Below, one piece after another: positions 22,292 to 33,234 of a DNA stretch of 64,000 nucleotides. Positions within the stretch are counted from its first letter, which is position 1; every line of letters begins with the position of its first letter. This DNA comes from Aselliscus stoliczkanus. Taxonomy: Eukaryota > Chordata > Mammalia > Chiroptera > Hipposideridae. The stretch covers positions 181,775,678 to 181,839,677 of the forward strand of contig CM066728.1 in assembly GCA_033961575.1 (NCBI GenBank). The letters are read 5' to 3'. The notes below the pieces were generated by a model. That model was not told where the DNA came from and did no database searches. It saw nothing but the letters and a program-made list of their open reading frames with translations. The position numbers were made by a program, and so were the translations under genes.

Positions 22292-22309
22292 TTAAAAGTC
22301 CTATGACAA

Positions 22310-24151
22310 AAGAGTGAAGCCTGGAGAAAGACTAGGTTCAGTCAGATTTACTTTCTGAAAAATAGAAGGCATCTTATATCAGTTAAGACTCTGTTGAAAG
22401 GGATACAAAAACTGTTTCAAGGTGGTTTAAAGCAAAAAAAAAAAAAAAAAAAAAAGGGAATTCAATATTTCACAATACTGAAAAATCCAGGGTAGACTTG
22501 ACTTCAGTCACTGTTAAGTTCAGGGATCAAACAATTGTTGACTCCACCTCTGACGCTACCATGATTCTCGCAGTCTGTGGCAGTACCATCAATAACCATA
22601 GACTCTTCAGTCATTCATGTTTTCAGGATAGAGTACAATGGGAAAGACACTCCTTCTTTGGTGGAACTAGTGATAAAGACCCTTTCAGATCCAGTGAATT
22701 TAAAATGGAGAATTTAGTGTGGACCCTTAAAGGGAAACTGAGGATTGGTGCTCTAAGAAGAGGGAATGGATGCTAGGGGAGGCACACATTCAAAATGTGA
22801 GAAAAATTATCTTGTGCATCTCCCTGGTCTATTTTTCTACTGTGCTAACAGGAAAAAAAAAATACCTTAGGACATGCTTTATGGGTATGTCTGCACACTT
22901 GAGTGACAGGAGAAGGGAGGAACCTTGGAGTGTTGACTGGATTCCCAAACTGGAAAGAGATCCTGCTTAGAAATAATCATTGGAGAGAAAAGGAAAGCAG
23001 AATCTCTTAGAAGATAAGAATGTGTATTGAACTCCCCTAGATTGGGAATGTGGCCCTAGTACTTGCACTAGCAGGAGTCCTTTGAGGCAGGGAAAGAAGC
23101 TGAAAACGATAGAGAAGGAAAAAGGAAAGCCAGCGATTTCCCTTATTGAATGTCATTCCTTCAGTCTCCACAATTTCTCCTCATTCTGTTGTCTATTTCC
23201 TTATAATTTTCTATCCCTTACAGGGCTACCTGAGCTCTTCACTTTAACAGTCCTTTTTGCCCTTCCAGATCTGTAAGAATCTCTCTCCTACAAATGATCA
23301 CACAGCCTCTGATTTCTGTGGTTTGAATATAGGAGTCTCCTTATTTCTAGTGACTAGAGAGAGGTGGGGTGTATTAATAAATTATTATTTATTGTGTTAG
23401 GGAAGGCATTTCCTTGCAATCCAAGGTGGTAGTATGAGTGATTTTCCTTCCCATCACTCATCAATATCTTATATGTAATGAAGTTTTAACTGTGTATGTG
23501 TGTGTGAGAGAGTGAATTTTGTTGCTTTTATGGATTGTTGCCCAAAGTACATAATAGATTGGCTTTTCCCAGTCTTTTAGCTTTCTTTCTCACTTTTCTC
23601 TGACTTACACTTTATGCTCCATCAATGCACACTTTCTGTAGTTTTCCATGCATTCTCCTGCTACCTACCACTGTATTGGGCTGGGTTCCCTGGAAACCGC
23701 CTGAGATGGGACTTTTTGTGTCAGTGACTTGCTGAAGGAATGCATTCTGGAGAAACCTGGAATGGAGTGAGGGTAGCAGAATAGGGAAAGAAGCCAGGCC
23801 AAGATGTGAGTTCAACTGGCCCTGTGGGCAGATCTGGAGTATGGATTATACCACAGAGTTTTTCTATTTTGAGGTAAGAAGACTGGCCTTCTATATGTTC
23901 ATATTAGTCCATTATTGGTTGTGGCCACTTTTGGAAAGGGCATAGCCTCCCAGGCATTCCCAGGTGAGCCACCTCTCTGAGACTGAGAACAGTTCTCAGG
24001 AAAAATGTGCAGCTGTGAGCTGTTAACAACCGATATTCAAAGCAGCTGGGAGATCTACTACAACTACTCCAAGAGTTTGTTTACATAATTCATGACTTGA
24101 AAAATCGTCAGCCCCTCCACCTGCTCTACTGTTTGAATATGTGCCTTAATA
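22310..24151. other. Mostly unique sequence
   Basis: An A-run lies at about 22434-22455. The block 22490-22790 may be an old dispersed repeat but I cannot name it. No coding signature in the frames at 22498-22776 or 22770-22970. Confidence 0.3.
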
Positions 24152-24342
24152 CAGTGGTTTTCAAGCCTTAGTGTGCATCAGAATCATCTTGAGGGCTTGT
24201 TAAACTGAGATTGCTGACTCACTCCCTCAGAGGTTCTGATCCACTCACTCTGAGGTGGAGCCCAATTAATTTATATTTTTAACAAATTCCCAGGTCATGT
24301 TGATGCTGCTGGTCTGAATCTCACAGTTTTCAAGAACTAGTG
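24152..24342 (+). mobile_element. MER5-like hAT DNA transposon remnant
   Basis: It starts 'cagtggttttcaagccttag' and 'tgtgcatcagaatcatcttg', and has the internal 'agaggttctgatccactcac', typical of MER5/hAT-Charlie elements. Its right end carries a degraded inverted end. Flanking 8-mers ccttaata (24144-24151) and gtttaata (24343-24350) agree at 6 of 8, fitting the 8-bp duplication of hAT elements. Nonautonomous. Confidence 0.75.
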
Positions 24343-24384
24343 GTTTAATAAATTCTCCCCATCCTTCATAATGCAGCTAAGGTA

Positions 24385-24830
24385 TCTTCTTCAGGAATCC
24401 TTCCTATCCATTCATACCCTCATCACTCTCTCCATCTTGGAAGAGTACTTTTTTTGCTTCACTGACTCCCTATGCACTTATCACACTGCACTGAATTAGA
24501 TTGGGCTGTCGGAAAAGTTACAACATATTTTTTCTATGTTTTTCGTTGCAAAAATGCGTCAAGACTTTTCTGACAACCCAGTATATAGCAGAATCTTTGC
24601 TCCAGGTGGTAGGTAAAAGGATACGTGAACCCTACCAGTAAAGTGAAGGGTGATACATGTTTAGATGTCCAAGGAAAAGTTTTACATGGATTTCCCATAA
24701 AAATCAATTCTGTCCCATTACCTTGTAAATCCTTGAGGACAACACTCTGTCTTCTTCATCTCAGTGTGCCTGGCTCTTATAACCTCACCTGATGCCTTGT
24801 CCAAAATTGTTTGTTGATCTAAACAATATC
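24385..24830 (+). repeat. L2 3' end, interrupted by a mariner palindrome
   Basis: 'ttcaggaatccttcctatcc', 'cttcactgactccctatgca' and, after the insertion at 24501-24581, 'aaatccttgaggacaacact' and 'ttgtttgttgatc' follow the L2 3' order (cactagaatgtaagctcc...gaggacagggactttgtct). Confidence 0.7.
24501..24581. mobile_element. 81-bp mariner-type MITE, copy 1
   Basis: An imperfect palindrome with inverted ends ttgggctgtcggaaaagt and acttttctgacaacccag. TA follows at 24582-24583; the left TA has become GA. It is the same length as, and closely similar to, the copy at 63267. Its structure resembles the human MADE1 element: little more than two facing mariner ends. It has no coding capacity. Confidence 0.85.
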
Positions 24831-26984
24831 AATCCTGTTGAGGATTGGTTTCATGGGAAAATATGTTTGATCCGCATTAGGTTAAATATTTACACAAATT
24901 GAAATATGTTTAATGTCCTTATGGGAAAGTATGTCAATTTACAAGTAAACTTTTTGAAAATAATTTATTTTTTAGTTGGGCTGCCTTCTCCAATACACTA
25001 TGTCCAACCCTACATCTCTGTAGAAAGGCATTAACCTGACTTTTCCTATATACACAAAGGATTCACTTCCAAAAATAAGCACCATTTCTGGTCCAACACT
25101 TACTTAATGCACACACCTATAATTTGCTTTTGGAAAAATCGTCTCATAAAATGATGATGACTTGAGGTTTAAGAAATCTGGTGCAGAGCTAGAAAAAAAA
25201 AAAGTAAACTTTGTGGCAATATGGCAAAGAACAAAATGTAGGCAGCATTTAGTGTCAGTAGCTATTAAATGCAAGCATTCACTGTGCCAGACAGTCTGCC
25301 TTTGGAAAACACAGGTCACTGACAGAAAATAACAAATAGATTGTCACTCTCTGTGAATGTATGAATGTTCTCTCTAGAAGAAACATGATAATTGGGGAAA
25401 AAATTAGCAAAAGGTGACTCTGAAAGGGTGGTGAGGGAGTATATAATGTAATGGCTGTTCAGGTATATATTCATCAAAACTGTTGACATAGTTGTCTATT
25501 TAGCTAATATTTAAAATGTTGTTTTAAGGAAGTGGTGCATCTATAAAGTACCAGAGGCAAGAGGGTTTGGAGTGGTCACCATTAAACCTCTCTGCTAAAT
25601 TGGACATGCCAGATATTGCTACAACATTCGTCTGCAGCCTTACATGACAGGCTAAACAGCCTGAGCCAGCCCAACATTTGGAATTAATGTGTTTACTTTA
25701 AGAAACACAAAGTCTGATTCAATTAGCATCCAAAGTCATGGAGGCTTACAGAATTTAGTGTTGGAGGCTTTGGAATTTAAACTCCAGTGTTTACAAAACC
25801 TAAATTAATGATGAAGAGATGTATTTTTGTTTTGTTTTCTTTTGGAGGCTGAAAACATAAAAAATTGGATTAAAATTATGAAGCTACTCTGACATAATAT
25901 ATGAAGAGCTCTGAATGATGCCTAGGGATGTAGAAGAGGAGAAAAACACTTGAGTAAGTAAACAGAGTTTATGAGACTTGTTTATGTCAGGAGCGCAGGA
26001 TGAATATTTCTGGCTAAAAGTTAATTAACTCTTTTGCCTTAGCGAGCCAATTTGTCGTCTTAAACTTTGATTCATTAACTGCAAACTAAGGGGGGTGCTC
26101 GTTCTTGGGTGTACTCGTAGACTGAGTTTGTGTTAAATGGTGCTGTGAGATATTGTCTGCTCTTTCCAATTGAAACTAACTGAAAAGGCTATTATATGGA
26201 AAGTAAGACTTTTCAAGTGGCAGTAAGTAGATGGGTACTCTTTCAGAGCAAAGCCTAAGAACTATGTGGCATAATTGCAAAGCTAATCAACCTTTATTAA
26301 ATAAAACAAGGGCAAATCCAGGAGTTTTGAGGCTGCACGTTTAATGAAGCATGGAAGTTGCCTCGTTGGCGATTCTGAAGTCTTAAGACTCGTGAACTTA
26401 CAGGAGATGCCTCGTCAGGCTTTGCTGCTTGGAGACTATAACTTTAAAAATACTCTGTTGTAATGAAAAAGTAAATCTCTATTTGTCAAGATATTGTCTT
26501 TGTTTCTAATTGCATGTTTTGTGAAAGCCCATTTGCTGGATCTGGAGCATCCTGGAGCTCATGAATGGGCAAATGAAAAGTAAAGCACCGAGGGGAAATG
26601 AATCCTAACCATATATTTAAGATTTTAATCACAGCAACAGAAGACATTTGAGAAGGCAGAGTATGTATTTTTTAAAAGGGAAATTAAGACAGAACCACAC
26701 ACATGCATACATGACTAACTCATGTCACAGGGCATATTTGAGAATATTTGTGAAAATTCAAGTAACTTGGGCCTGTAAACCTTGATCAAATAAAAATGGA
26801 GGAAATATTATTCTTCACATGCAGGTGGTTGCTTTTTTGTACAGCACGCTATGTGGACTTTCTGTCTTGCAATGGCGCTCTGACTCTAGTGAGAAAGACA
26901 GAGAACACTGTACCTCTATCTTTCAGAAGGCTGTTTATGTGGGCAGACACTGGGGGCCCATGAATATGGAATAGATACAAGTGT
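24831..26984. other. Unique AT-rich sequence
   Basis: No repeat family or exon recognised. The part at 26050-26420 has a relative concentration of CpG (see findings). Confidence 0.35.
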
Positions 26985-27115
26985 CATGAGAGCAGGGATT
27001 TTGTGTGTACATAACTGTATTCCTAGTACCTGGGATAATGCTTATTGAATGAATAAAGGAATGAATGAGTGAACGAATAAAGGAATGAATGAGTGAATGA
27101 ACAAATGAATGAATG
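26985..27115 (+). repeat. L2 3' end with (GAAT)n tail
   Basis: 'agcagggattttgtgtgtac', 'cctagtacctgggataatgc', then 'ttattgaatgaataaaggaa' followed by degenerate gaat repeats, the usual end of L2. Confidence 0.7.
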
Positions 27116-27214
27116 CATTGGGGTATTTTAAAATATACCGAGGAAGTTATAGTGTTTTGGCAAAATGAATCATGAGCTAAGCTTGGTTTTCTTGCAAGAC
27201 TCTGGATTTGGGTT

Positions 27215-27425
27215 TATGGGCAGTAAAACAGTGATTAAGCACAGAGTATGTATTTAGATACATTGCTCTTTTACTTACTAGATAACTTTGGATGAGTTAT
27301 TTAATCTCTCTAAATCTGAATTTTATCACTCATCAATCAGAGTTAATAATGATAATACCTTTCTCATGCTTACTGTGAGGAATGAAAAAGTAACGTTTGT
27401 AATGTGCTTTGCAGAGTATCTGCCA
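27215..27425 (+). repeat. MIR SINE
   Basis: 'cagtgattaagcacagagta', 'ttatttaatctctctaaatc', and 'gtttgtaatgtgctttgcag' follow the sense MIR order, from near the tRNA-like head to the 3' part. Confidence 0.7.
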
Positions 27426-27630
27426 CTTAGCTCTAGGAATTTATGAAGCTGCCACGTGCTATAAAGTGATTAATCCAAAATGGAATTTGTCTCAAGAGAT
27501 TAGAAATTATCAGTATTTACAGTTGAGGCTTTATAAAGACAGAAAAATTCAATTAGTACAAATTTACAAAATGCCTTTTGCATTTTCAAAGAGTCCACCT
27601 TGTGATCATGATTTACATTGAAGCCTGCAG

Positions 27631-28075
27631 TGTTTTTTTTAAATTTATTTATTTTTTTAAATTGGGGAATTGGGGGGTAGGGAACAGCATTGGGGAACCA
27701 GGGAAAGGAAACAGACAAGTTGCTGTCCTTTTGTTCTTCAGTCTAGTTGTGGAGGATATTGCTTCACTTGCCCATGTTGGTATCATCATTGAGCTCTTCT
27801 TGAGTGAGGCAGATTGGTCGCCGGCCTCTGGATGGCCACTCACAGCGGCTCTTGGCAGCTCACGCTAGCTGCTGGCCACTCACTGTAGCCTGTGGCAGCT
27901 CACTGCAGCAGGGGCTGAAGCTATGTCTTCCCCGGGGACTCACAGCAGCCCAGCTCCAGGTGGAGCTGTTGTTAGCTGTAGAGGGCAGTGTCACTGGCCC
28001 TCATCTATGGGATCCGAACCGGGGCCGCTGGCATCCCAAAACCAGCTCTTAACCAAGGCGCCACTCGGCTGGCCC
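27631..28075 (-). mobile_element. Long tRNA-derived SINE (Rhin-1-like), antisense
   Basis: A full-length long-form copy in reverse. The head ends at 28075 (complement of gggccagccgag), the B-box region is near 28010-28022, the GC-rich body follows, and the T-rich reversed tail is at 27631-27660. The likely diverged target duplication is gaagcctgcag (left) and caaacctgacg (right). The antisense frames over it are not genes. Confidence 0.8.
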
Positions 28076-28316
28076 TCAAACCTGACGTTTTGATTCAAGA
28101 AGAAACACAGAGGTTGAGCAAATTGGATGTGTCTCATTATGTGAAGTGAATGTAAGGATGCCTGAAATTAGAATAAATAGCAAAAACATCAACAAAGATG
28201 GGCGGAGTCATTATGGAGATTAACTGTCCCAGAGTTATAAAGTTATCAAAAATGTAATCATAATGGTGTAATAGAATTTTTTTTCAAGATTCCTGAGATG
28301 TTAAACTTTAGGATAA

Positions 28317-28317
<1 letters not shown>
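28076..28317. other. Unique sequence
   Basis: Nothing recognised. Confidence 0.3.
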
Positions 28318-28319
<2 letters not shown>

Positions 28320-28368
<49 letters not shown>

Positions 28369-28395
28369 CGGGGGGGGAGGGGAGTGGGGAGAGGC
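28320..28395 (+). repeat. (TG)24 microsatellite followed by G-rich tract
   Basis: An uninterrupted tg run at 28320-28367 is followed directly by 'gcgggggggg' and 'aggggagtgggg'. The run is long enough to be polymorphic. Confidence 0.95.
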
Positions 28396-28859
28396 AAGCT
28401 TTTGGAGAATGGATGCCTAAAACTTCCCATTGGGCATACTAGAAAGAATGGTGCTTAAACCCCGATAGAGAATACAGTGCAAGATAGGAGTACTCTTCAT
28501 AATTTACAAAGCAGTTTAACATGTTATCATAAGTAACGAGGGCTGCAACCTTATACAGTCCATGACATGCTTTAATCATTGTAACTTGGCACCAGGCACA
28601 CTATCTTTGGTCCACAGTGGGTACCTGTAAGCTTTCTATGGATGGAGAAAGAGGGATTGTCTTTCGTTTCTTCCAGTTGGTTATCTCCATGGGTGGACTC
28701 TCTTGCTATTTCATCACCTACAATAAAGATGTGATGACAGGCAGCCATCGCTTGGGATAGTTGTGCTGGTTGAGCACTATGTTTTACTCTTCAGCCAAAA
28801 GAAACACACACATGCACACACACTCACTCATTCTCTCACACACACAGAATGCTGAAGAA
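28396..28859. other. Unique sequence
   Basis: Nothing recognised except a short interrupted ca tract at about 28803-28847. Confidence 0.3.
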
Positions 28860-29400
28860 GATTAATACAGTTCTTTTTAAAAAAAAAAATGCAGTAAAGC
28901 ACAAAACATAAAATTTACCATCTTAACCATTTTTTAAATGGTTAAGAACTTCAAAACATTTTAGTCTTGTTAAGTATATTCCCATTGTTGTGCAACAAAC
29001 CTCCAGAACTTGTTTATCTTTAAAACTGAAAGTCTATGCCTATTTAACAACAATTTCCCATTTCCCACTTGCCAGCATCCCTGGGAAACCACCATTTTAC
29101 TTTCTGTTTTCATGAGTTTAACTACCTAAAATACCTTATGTATGTGGAATCATACAGCATTTGTCTTTTTGTGACTGGATTATTTCACCAAGCATAAATT
29201 CTTCAAGATTAACCTGTGTTGTAGCATGTGACAAAATTTCTGTCTTTTTAAAAGTTAAATAATATTCCATTGTATGTATTATTGCATTCATACATTGATG
29301 AAATTTGGGTGACTTCCACCTCTTAGCTATTGTGAATAATGCTGTGATGAAAGTGGGTGATCCTGCCAAAGAGTTATTTATTCTAGGTTCCTGGTGATTC
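28860..29400 (-). repeat. L1 3' part, antisense
   Basis: The plus strand shows 'taaaatttaccatcttaacc' and 'acctaaaataccttatgtat', then the reversed ORF2 C-terminus up to about 29400. It is an old L1M-type fragment. ORF2 remnant listed separately. Confidence 0.75.
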
Positions 29401-29402
29401 AA
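29136..29402 (-). pseudogene. L1 ORF2 C-terminal remnant
   Basis: The 88-codon frame contains FITALFTIAKRWKSPKF, AIIHTMEYYLTFKKTEILSHA and EIIQSQKDKCCMIPHT. The family's C-terminus reads ...FIAALFTIAKRWKQPK, IHTMEYYSAIKRNEILIHA and EISQTQKDKYCMIPL. Reverse transcriptase and endonuclease are absent. Confidence 0.85.
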
Positions 29403-30411
29403 TCTAAACGAAAATGAAATGGAGGTAATAGCATGAGAAAGTAGTCATGGCTTGTTTTTATCTAGAAAATTCCTTCCTATTCACTAGAGTGTGGGGCCTC
29501 ACTGCCCAAATTTCTGTGTGACCCCTAAATGGGTATTTATTATGCAGAAGTGCTCCCTTTTTATTTCTCGGAGCTCTTACCCCCATTTTCTTGTATCTCA
29601 GCACTTATTGATTATTTTGAAGCTCCTGAAGTTCCTGCTTCATGTCCCCCTTTTTCCTAAGGTTTAATCTTTCCTTCTATATAAGGCAAGCCCATTGCAT
29701 CCTCTGGTATCCTTGAAAATTTCCCTTCTCCTATGTGCATTCTAAGTCCTAGGCATTCACTCCTCTACTTGTTTGTGCTGTCTTGAGCCACAAGTGTGGC
29801 AATAAAGAGAAAGAAAGTAGGGGTGATCATCACTCTGGTTGTAGTAGGTTCCTTCACCTTCAGTTTTGCCTAAATAGATAAAGAATGAATGAATGAATGA
29901 ATGAATGATGCATGCATGCATGAATGAATGAATGAATGAATGAATAAGTGAATGAACAACATATTGTGTTGTTGAGCTTCTGTTGAGCTGACTTGTAAAT
30001 CAGATGGCAGATATTTGAAATGTATGAAAAAGGATTCAAGAGTGGGTGCCTATATTCTTGTTCTGATTTTATATAAGACCTAGGAGTAACAGCATAAGGT
30101 TATCCATGTACAGTCAGGCTTAGGAGTTTCAGCTCTACCAGAGAGGATGTGGCCGGGCCAGTGATCAGGGCAATGAGTCAGCTTGGCAGAGAGGCTCAGC
30201 AGGGCACTATCTGTCATCGCTATTGAGGGCCAAAGTATATAATAAAAGCAACAGAGATCAAGAACTAACAGCCAGAGACCAGGGCAAATGCGTGTGTACA
30301 GAGAGAGATAAAAAGCAGGCAAAGTATTTGGATATCAGGAATGGGGCAAAAGCAACAAGAATTGAGGCACTTTAGAGCTCATGGATTAATAATATTAATA
30401 GTGCTATTAAG
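29401..30411. other. Mostly unique sequence with a (GAAT)n tract
   Basis: A gaat/atgc repeat lies at 29883-29952. The block 29600-29830 has 'ctatataaggcaag' and, about 120 bases later, 'caataaagagaaag', a spacing that would suit an old LTR, but I cannot confirm one. Confidence 0.3.
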
Positions 30412-30423
30412 AATTACATTTGT

Positions 30424-30541
30424 TGGGCCAGCCAAGTGGCGCGGTGGTTAAGAGCTGGCTTGGGACGCCCGTGGCCCCGGTTCGGATCCCACATATCAGG
30501 GCCAGTGACACTGCCCTCTAAAAAAAAAATAAATTAGAAAA
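30424..30541 (+). mobile_element. Short tRNA-derived SINE (Rhin-1-like)
   Basis: A complete short-form copy (head 'gggccagccaagtggcgcgg', B-box region 'ggttcggatcccac', end 'cagtgacactgccctct', A-rich tail) flanked by a perfect 14-bp target duplication aattacatttgttg at 30412-30425 and 30542-30555 (last base shared with the head). The clean duplication suggests a fairly recent insertion. Confidence 0.9.
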
Positions 30542-30564
30542 AATTACATTTGTTGACTACTTAG

Positions 30565-30760
30565 TCTGTGCTAGATACTGTTAGTTACTTTTTGTGCATT
30601 GTGTCATTTAATCCTTACTACATACAATCCTATGAGGTTAATTTCTATTATTACCTTAATTTTACAAATGAGGAAGCTAAGTCTCAGATAGGTTAAGTAA
30701 TTTACTCAAGGATACAGTTAATAAATGGAAGAGTTGGTTTTCAGAATCAATACTGTTTTC
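30565..30760 (-). repeat. MIR SINE, antisense
   Basis: 'ctgtgctagatactgttagt', 'gtgtcatttaatccttacta', 'ttacaaatgaggaagctaag' and 'gataggttaagtaatttact' in reversed MIR order; a well preserved copy. Confidence 0.8.
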
Positions 30761-31148
30761 TAGTTGTAACCAGATTTGAACTGGACTGAGGGAATAAGGG
30801 ATAAGTAAAATTTCACTTATCTATCTGTAATAAGCCTTGTAATGCATTTCCTGGTGTGTAACAGGTATTATTTATCATTTGATTAAGATTCAGTCAATGA
30901 CCTAGTTTAGATAAATGAGTTTCAGCCTAGTTTCCTGCAAATTCATTAGTTGTTTCTGCATAATCAAACAAACAAACAAAAAAGGATATAGGAGTGAAAA
31001 CCCTAAGTTTTGGATTCTTGAGAGACTTCCAAACACTTTGTCCCCAAATGCAGTCCCATACTTACCATAATTATCTTAAATTCTTATTCCCAAATATTGT
31101 CACTGTGGAGAGAGGTAATGACTAATGTATATTTTAAGAGTTAGAAAC

Positions 31149-31174
31149 ATCTGGCTTCGAAGCCAGATTTTTTT
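31149..31174. repeat. Perfect 20-bp palindrome followed by T run
   Basis: atctggcttcgaagccagat (31149-31168) is its own reverse complement and is followed directly by six further T (31169-31174). The flanks ('aagagttagaaaca' and 'gttccaagttcgcaac') could be a degraded MIR or tRNA-like head. Confidence 0.9.
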
Positions 31175-31713
31175 GTTCCAAGTTCGCAACTATATACCCG
31201 GCATAGACGTTTTGAAGGAAGAGACATTGGGACAGTCTGAAACTGTAGTCTCACCTTGGTAGTAGGAAGTATAAGGCTGCAAATATGGCAGGGCAAAGAT
31301 GGGGTGAGATGGGAAGAACATTATTCGGTGCCAGAGACATTATGTCTGTCTCCTGCTGATTCCAAGCCTGAAACTGAGAATGAAAATACCATATTTTCAT
31401 AGGTATTGTGTCAAATGAAATCATGTTTTGTGAAGGTACTTTGTAAAATGTAAATTTAGTAAAGCAAATGGTAGGCATTTGTTGTCACAACGAAGTTTAT
31501 AAAACTTTTTTATGCACAATAGTTCTAGGGTTGATTCAAAGGGTCAAAGGAAGTCCCTGGAGCAAGTAGACACAGCTTGAAATGAGGATTGTTCCATTAG
31601 TGAGGGTGGCACAAGGCACCAGTACTTGTCTTAGAGACAAAGAATTACAAATTTACGAAAAAGTTGAACTTTGAGAGGCTGGAGCTTCAAGTTTCAGATG
31701 TTACTTTCAAGAC

Positions 31714-31727
31714 CCACAAGAGGGCGC
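31714..31727 (+). promoter_or_regulatory. CTCF-like motif
   Basis: ccacaagagggcgc matches the CTCF core CCASYAGRKGGCRS at 13 of 14 positions (A in place of Y at position 5). It lies in unique sequence. Confidence 0.4.
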
Positions 31728-32231
31728 TGATGCACTCCTTAGGCGCTGTTGGTGAGCTTTCCAATATCTCAGCCAAAGCAGGCAGTAGTTTGGGAAATGA
31801 AGTACGATGGAGAAAGTGGATCACGAGAAATAAATTCCAAGAAAAATTATTGGGAGATGAAAACTTAAGTTCTGTAGTGTGTTTTAAAGTTCTTGAGGAA
31901 ATTCTGGCGAGAACCTTTTTAACTAGCTCCCTTTATGGAAAAAGAACTGCTGTTATCATTTTAGATTAATTTTTCTGGCCTAACATTCATTCCAAATATT
32001 CTCTTCCTGGAAAAGAGCATTGGGAGATGATGATCCAGTAGAAATAAATGAAGCCCAACTCCACTTAGGGCAGGCAGCTTTGAGAGGCAACTAGGAATAT
32101 TACAATTTGGGCATTTGTAATCATAGCTTGTTTCAGTTAAACATTCAGAGAGCAAGAACAATGTGCCCATACATTTAAAAACATGCTGATTGCCTGATGT
32201 ACTTTTGTAAAGATTGTCAGAGACGGAAAGA

Positions 32232-32233
<2 letters not shown>

Positions 32234-32272
<39 letters not shown>
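32234..32272 (+). repeat. (TG)n microsatellite
   Basis: About nineteen gt units without interruption. Confidence 0.95.
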
Positions 32273-32273
<1 letters not shown>

Positions 32274-33234
32274 TGTGGGGCTGAGATGATTAGAAGGCAG
32301 CATGGAACAATGGCAGAGGAGTACTCAGTTTTGATGTCACTCATTTTATGATATGGTACACTTCTAGGGGCTCCAAAAACGTGATCAAAGATGTCTAAAT
32401 AGCACTAACTCCTCTGCTTGGGAAGCAACACAGCCACTGAAAGGAATGGGTTTTTGACTACCAGTACTGTATCTTGTTATAAATATTATATTACAGTGAG
32501 AATATAGGTACAATTATAAATTCAGTCGATGCATTATAAGCATTAATCACTTCATGGAAAACTTATTTTCCAGAACAGATTGATGTAAATTGAATTGGTA
32601 TATAAAAAATGAAATTTTATCCATAAATCTTATAATAAAATTGGAAATGTATTTCACTATATACATTTTTGGCCCAATACATAATAGAATTACTAAGGCA
32701 GCTTTCAATCTTTTAAAAGCAAACAATTAAAGGAAAATAATGATTGTTTTTGACCAATCATTAACAAAGAAATATTTTAGTATCCATTACTGATTGAACA
32801 TTACTGATTGGTAAATCAGTAATGAAACAAACCAATTCATAGGGTTGAAGTTTAAATTGAATGAGATGCTATAAGGTCAAATTATTACCATGGGAGATGA
32901 ACAGGCTGTCCCCAAACGGTCTGCATAGAGGGATATTTGTCTGCACAATCAGATACTGGGTTGGACAATTCCTTCAAAATGAATTCATCTTTAGGAATTA
33001 AAAAAAAAAGATATATGCAACTTGCATTTTCAAATCAGCATGACCAGAAAATTATTTTCTAATAGAAAAAACTTCCAGGGAAGTCTTGTAATTGGAAGAT
33101 TGTTTGATTTGTATGAAAACAGAATAAAAGGGGTGACTTTGGTAGTTTGAGGAGGATTTTTTCAGGTAAGCTCTTTAAGTTACTGTTACCTATGCCTGGG
33201 ATAATTTTTCCAGTGGGATAGAAACATTAAATAC

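Larger units (their letters stand above)
30761..33234. other. Mostly unique AT-rich sequence
   Basis: Contains the 20-bp palindrome at 31149, the CTCF-like motif at 31714, the (TG)n at 32234 and a hairpin at 32799. An 101-codon frame at 31664-31969 overlaps the CTCF-like motif; I recognise no family in it and see no splice or start context that supports it. Confidence 0.35.

Noticed and set aside
29600..29830. Additional LTR suggested by tatataagg and caataaag
   Set aside because: No TG/CA ends or flanking duplication could be found.
31961..32344. 127-codon minus-strand frame with a His-Thr repeat
   Set aside because: The HT run is the translated (TG)n microsatellite; nothing else suggests a protein.
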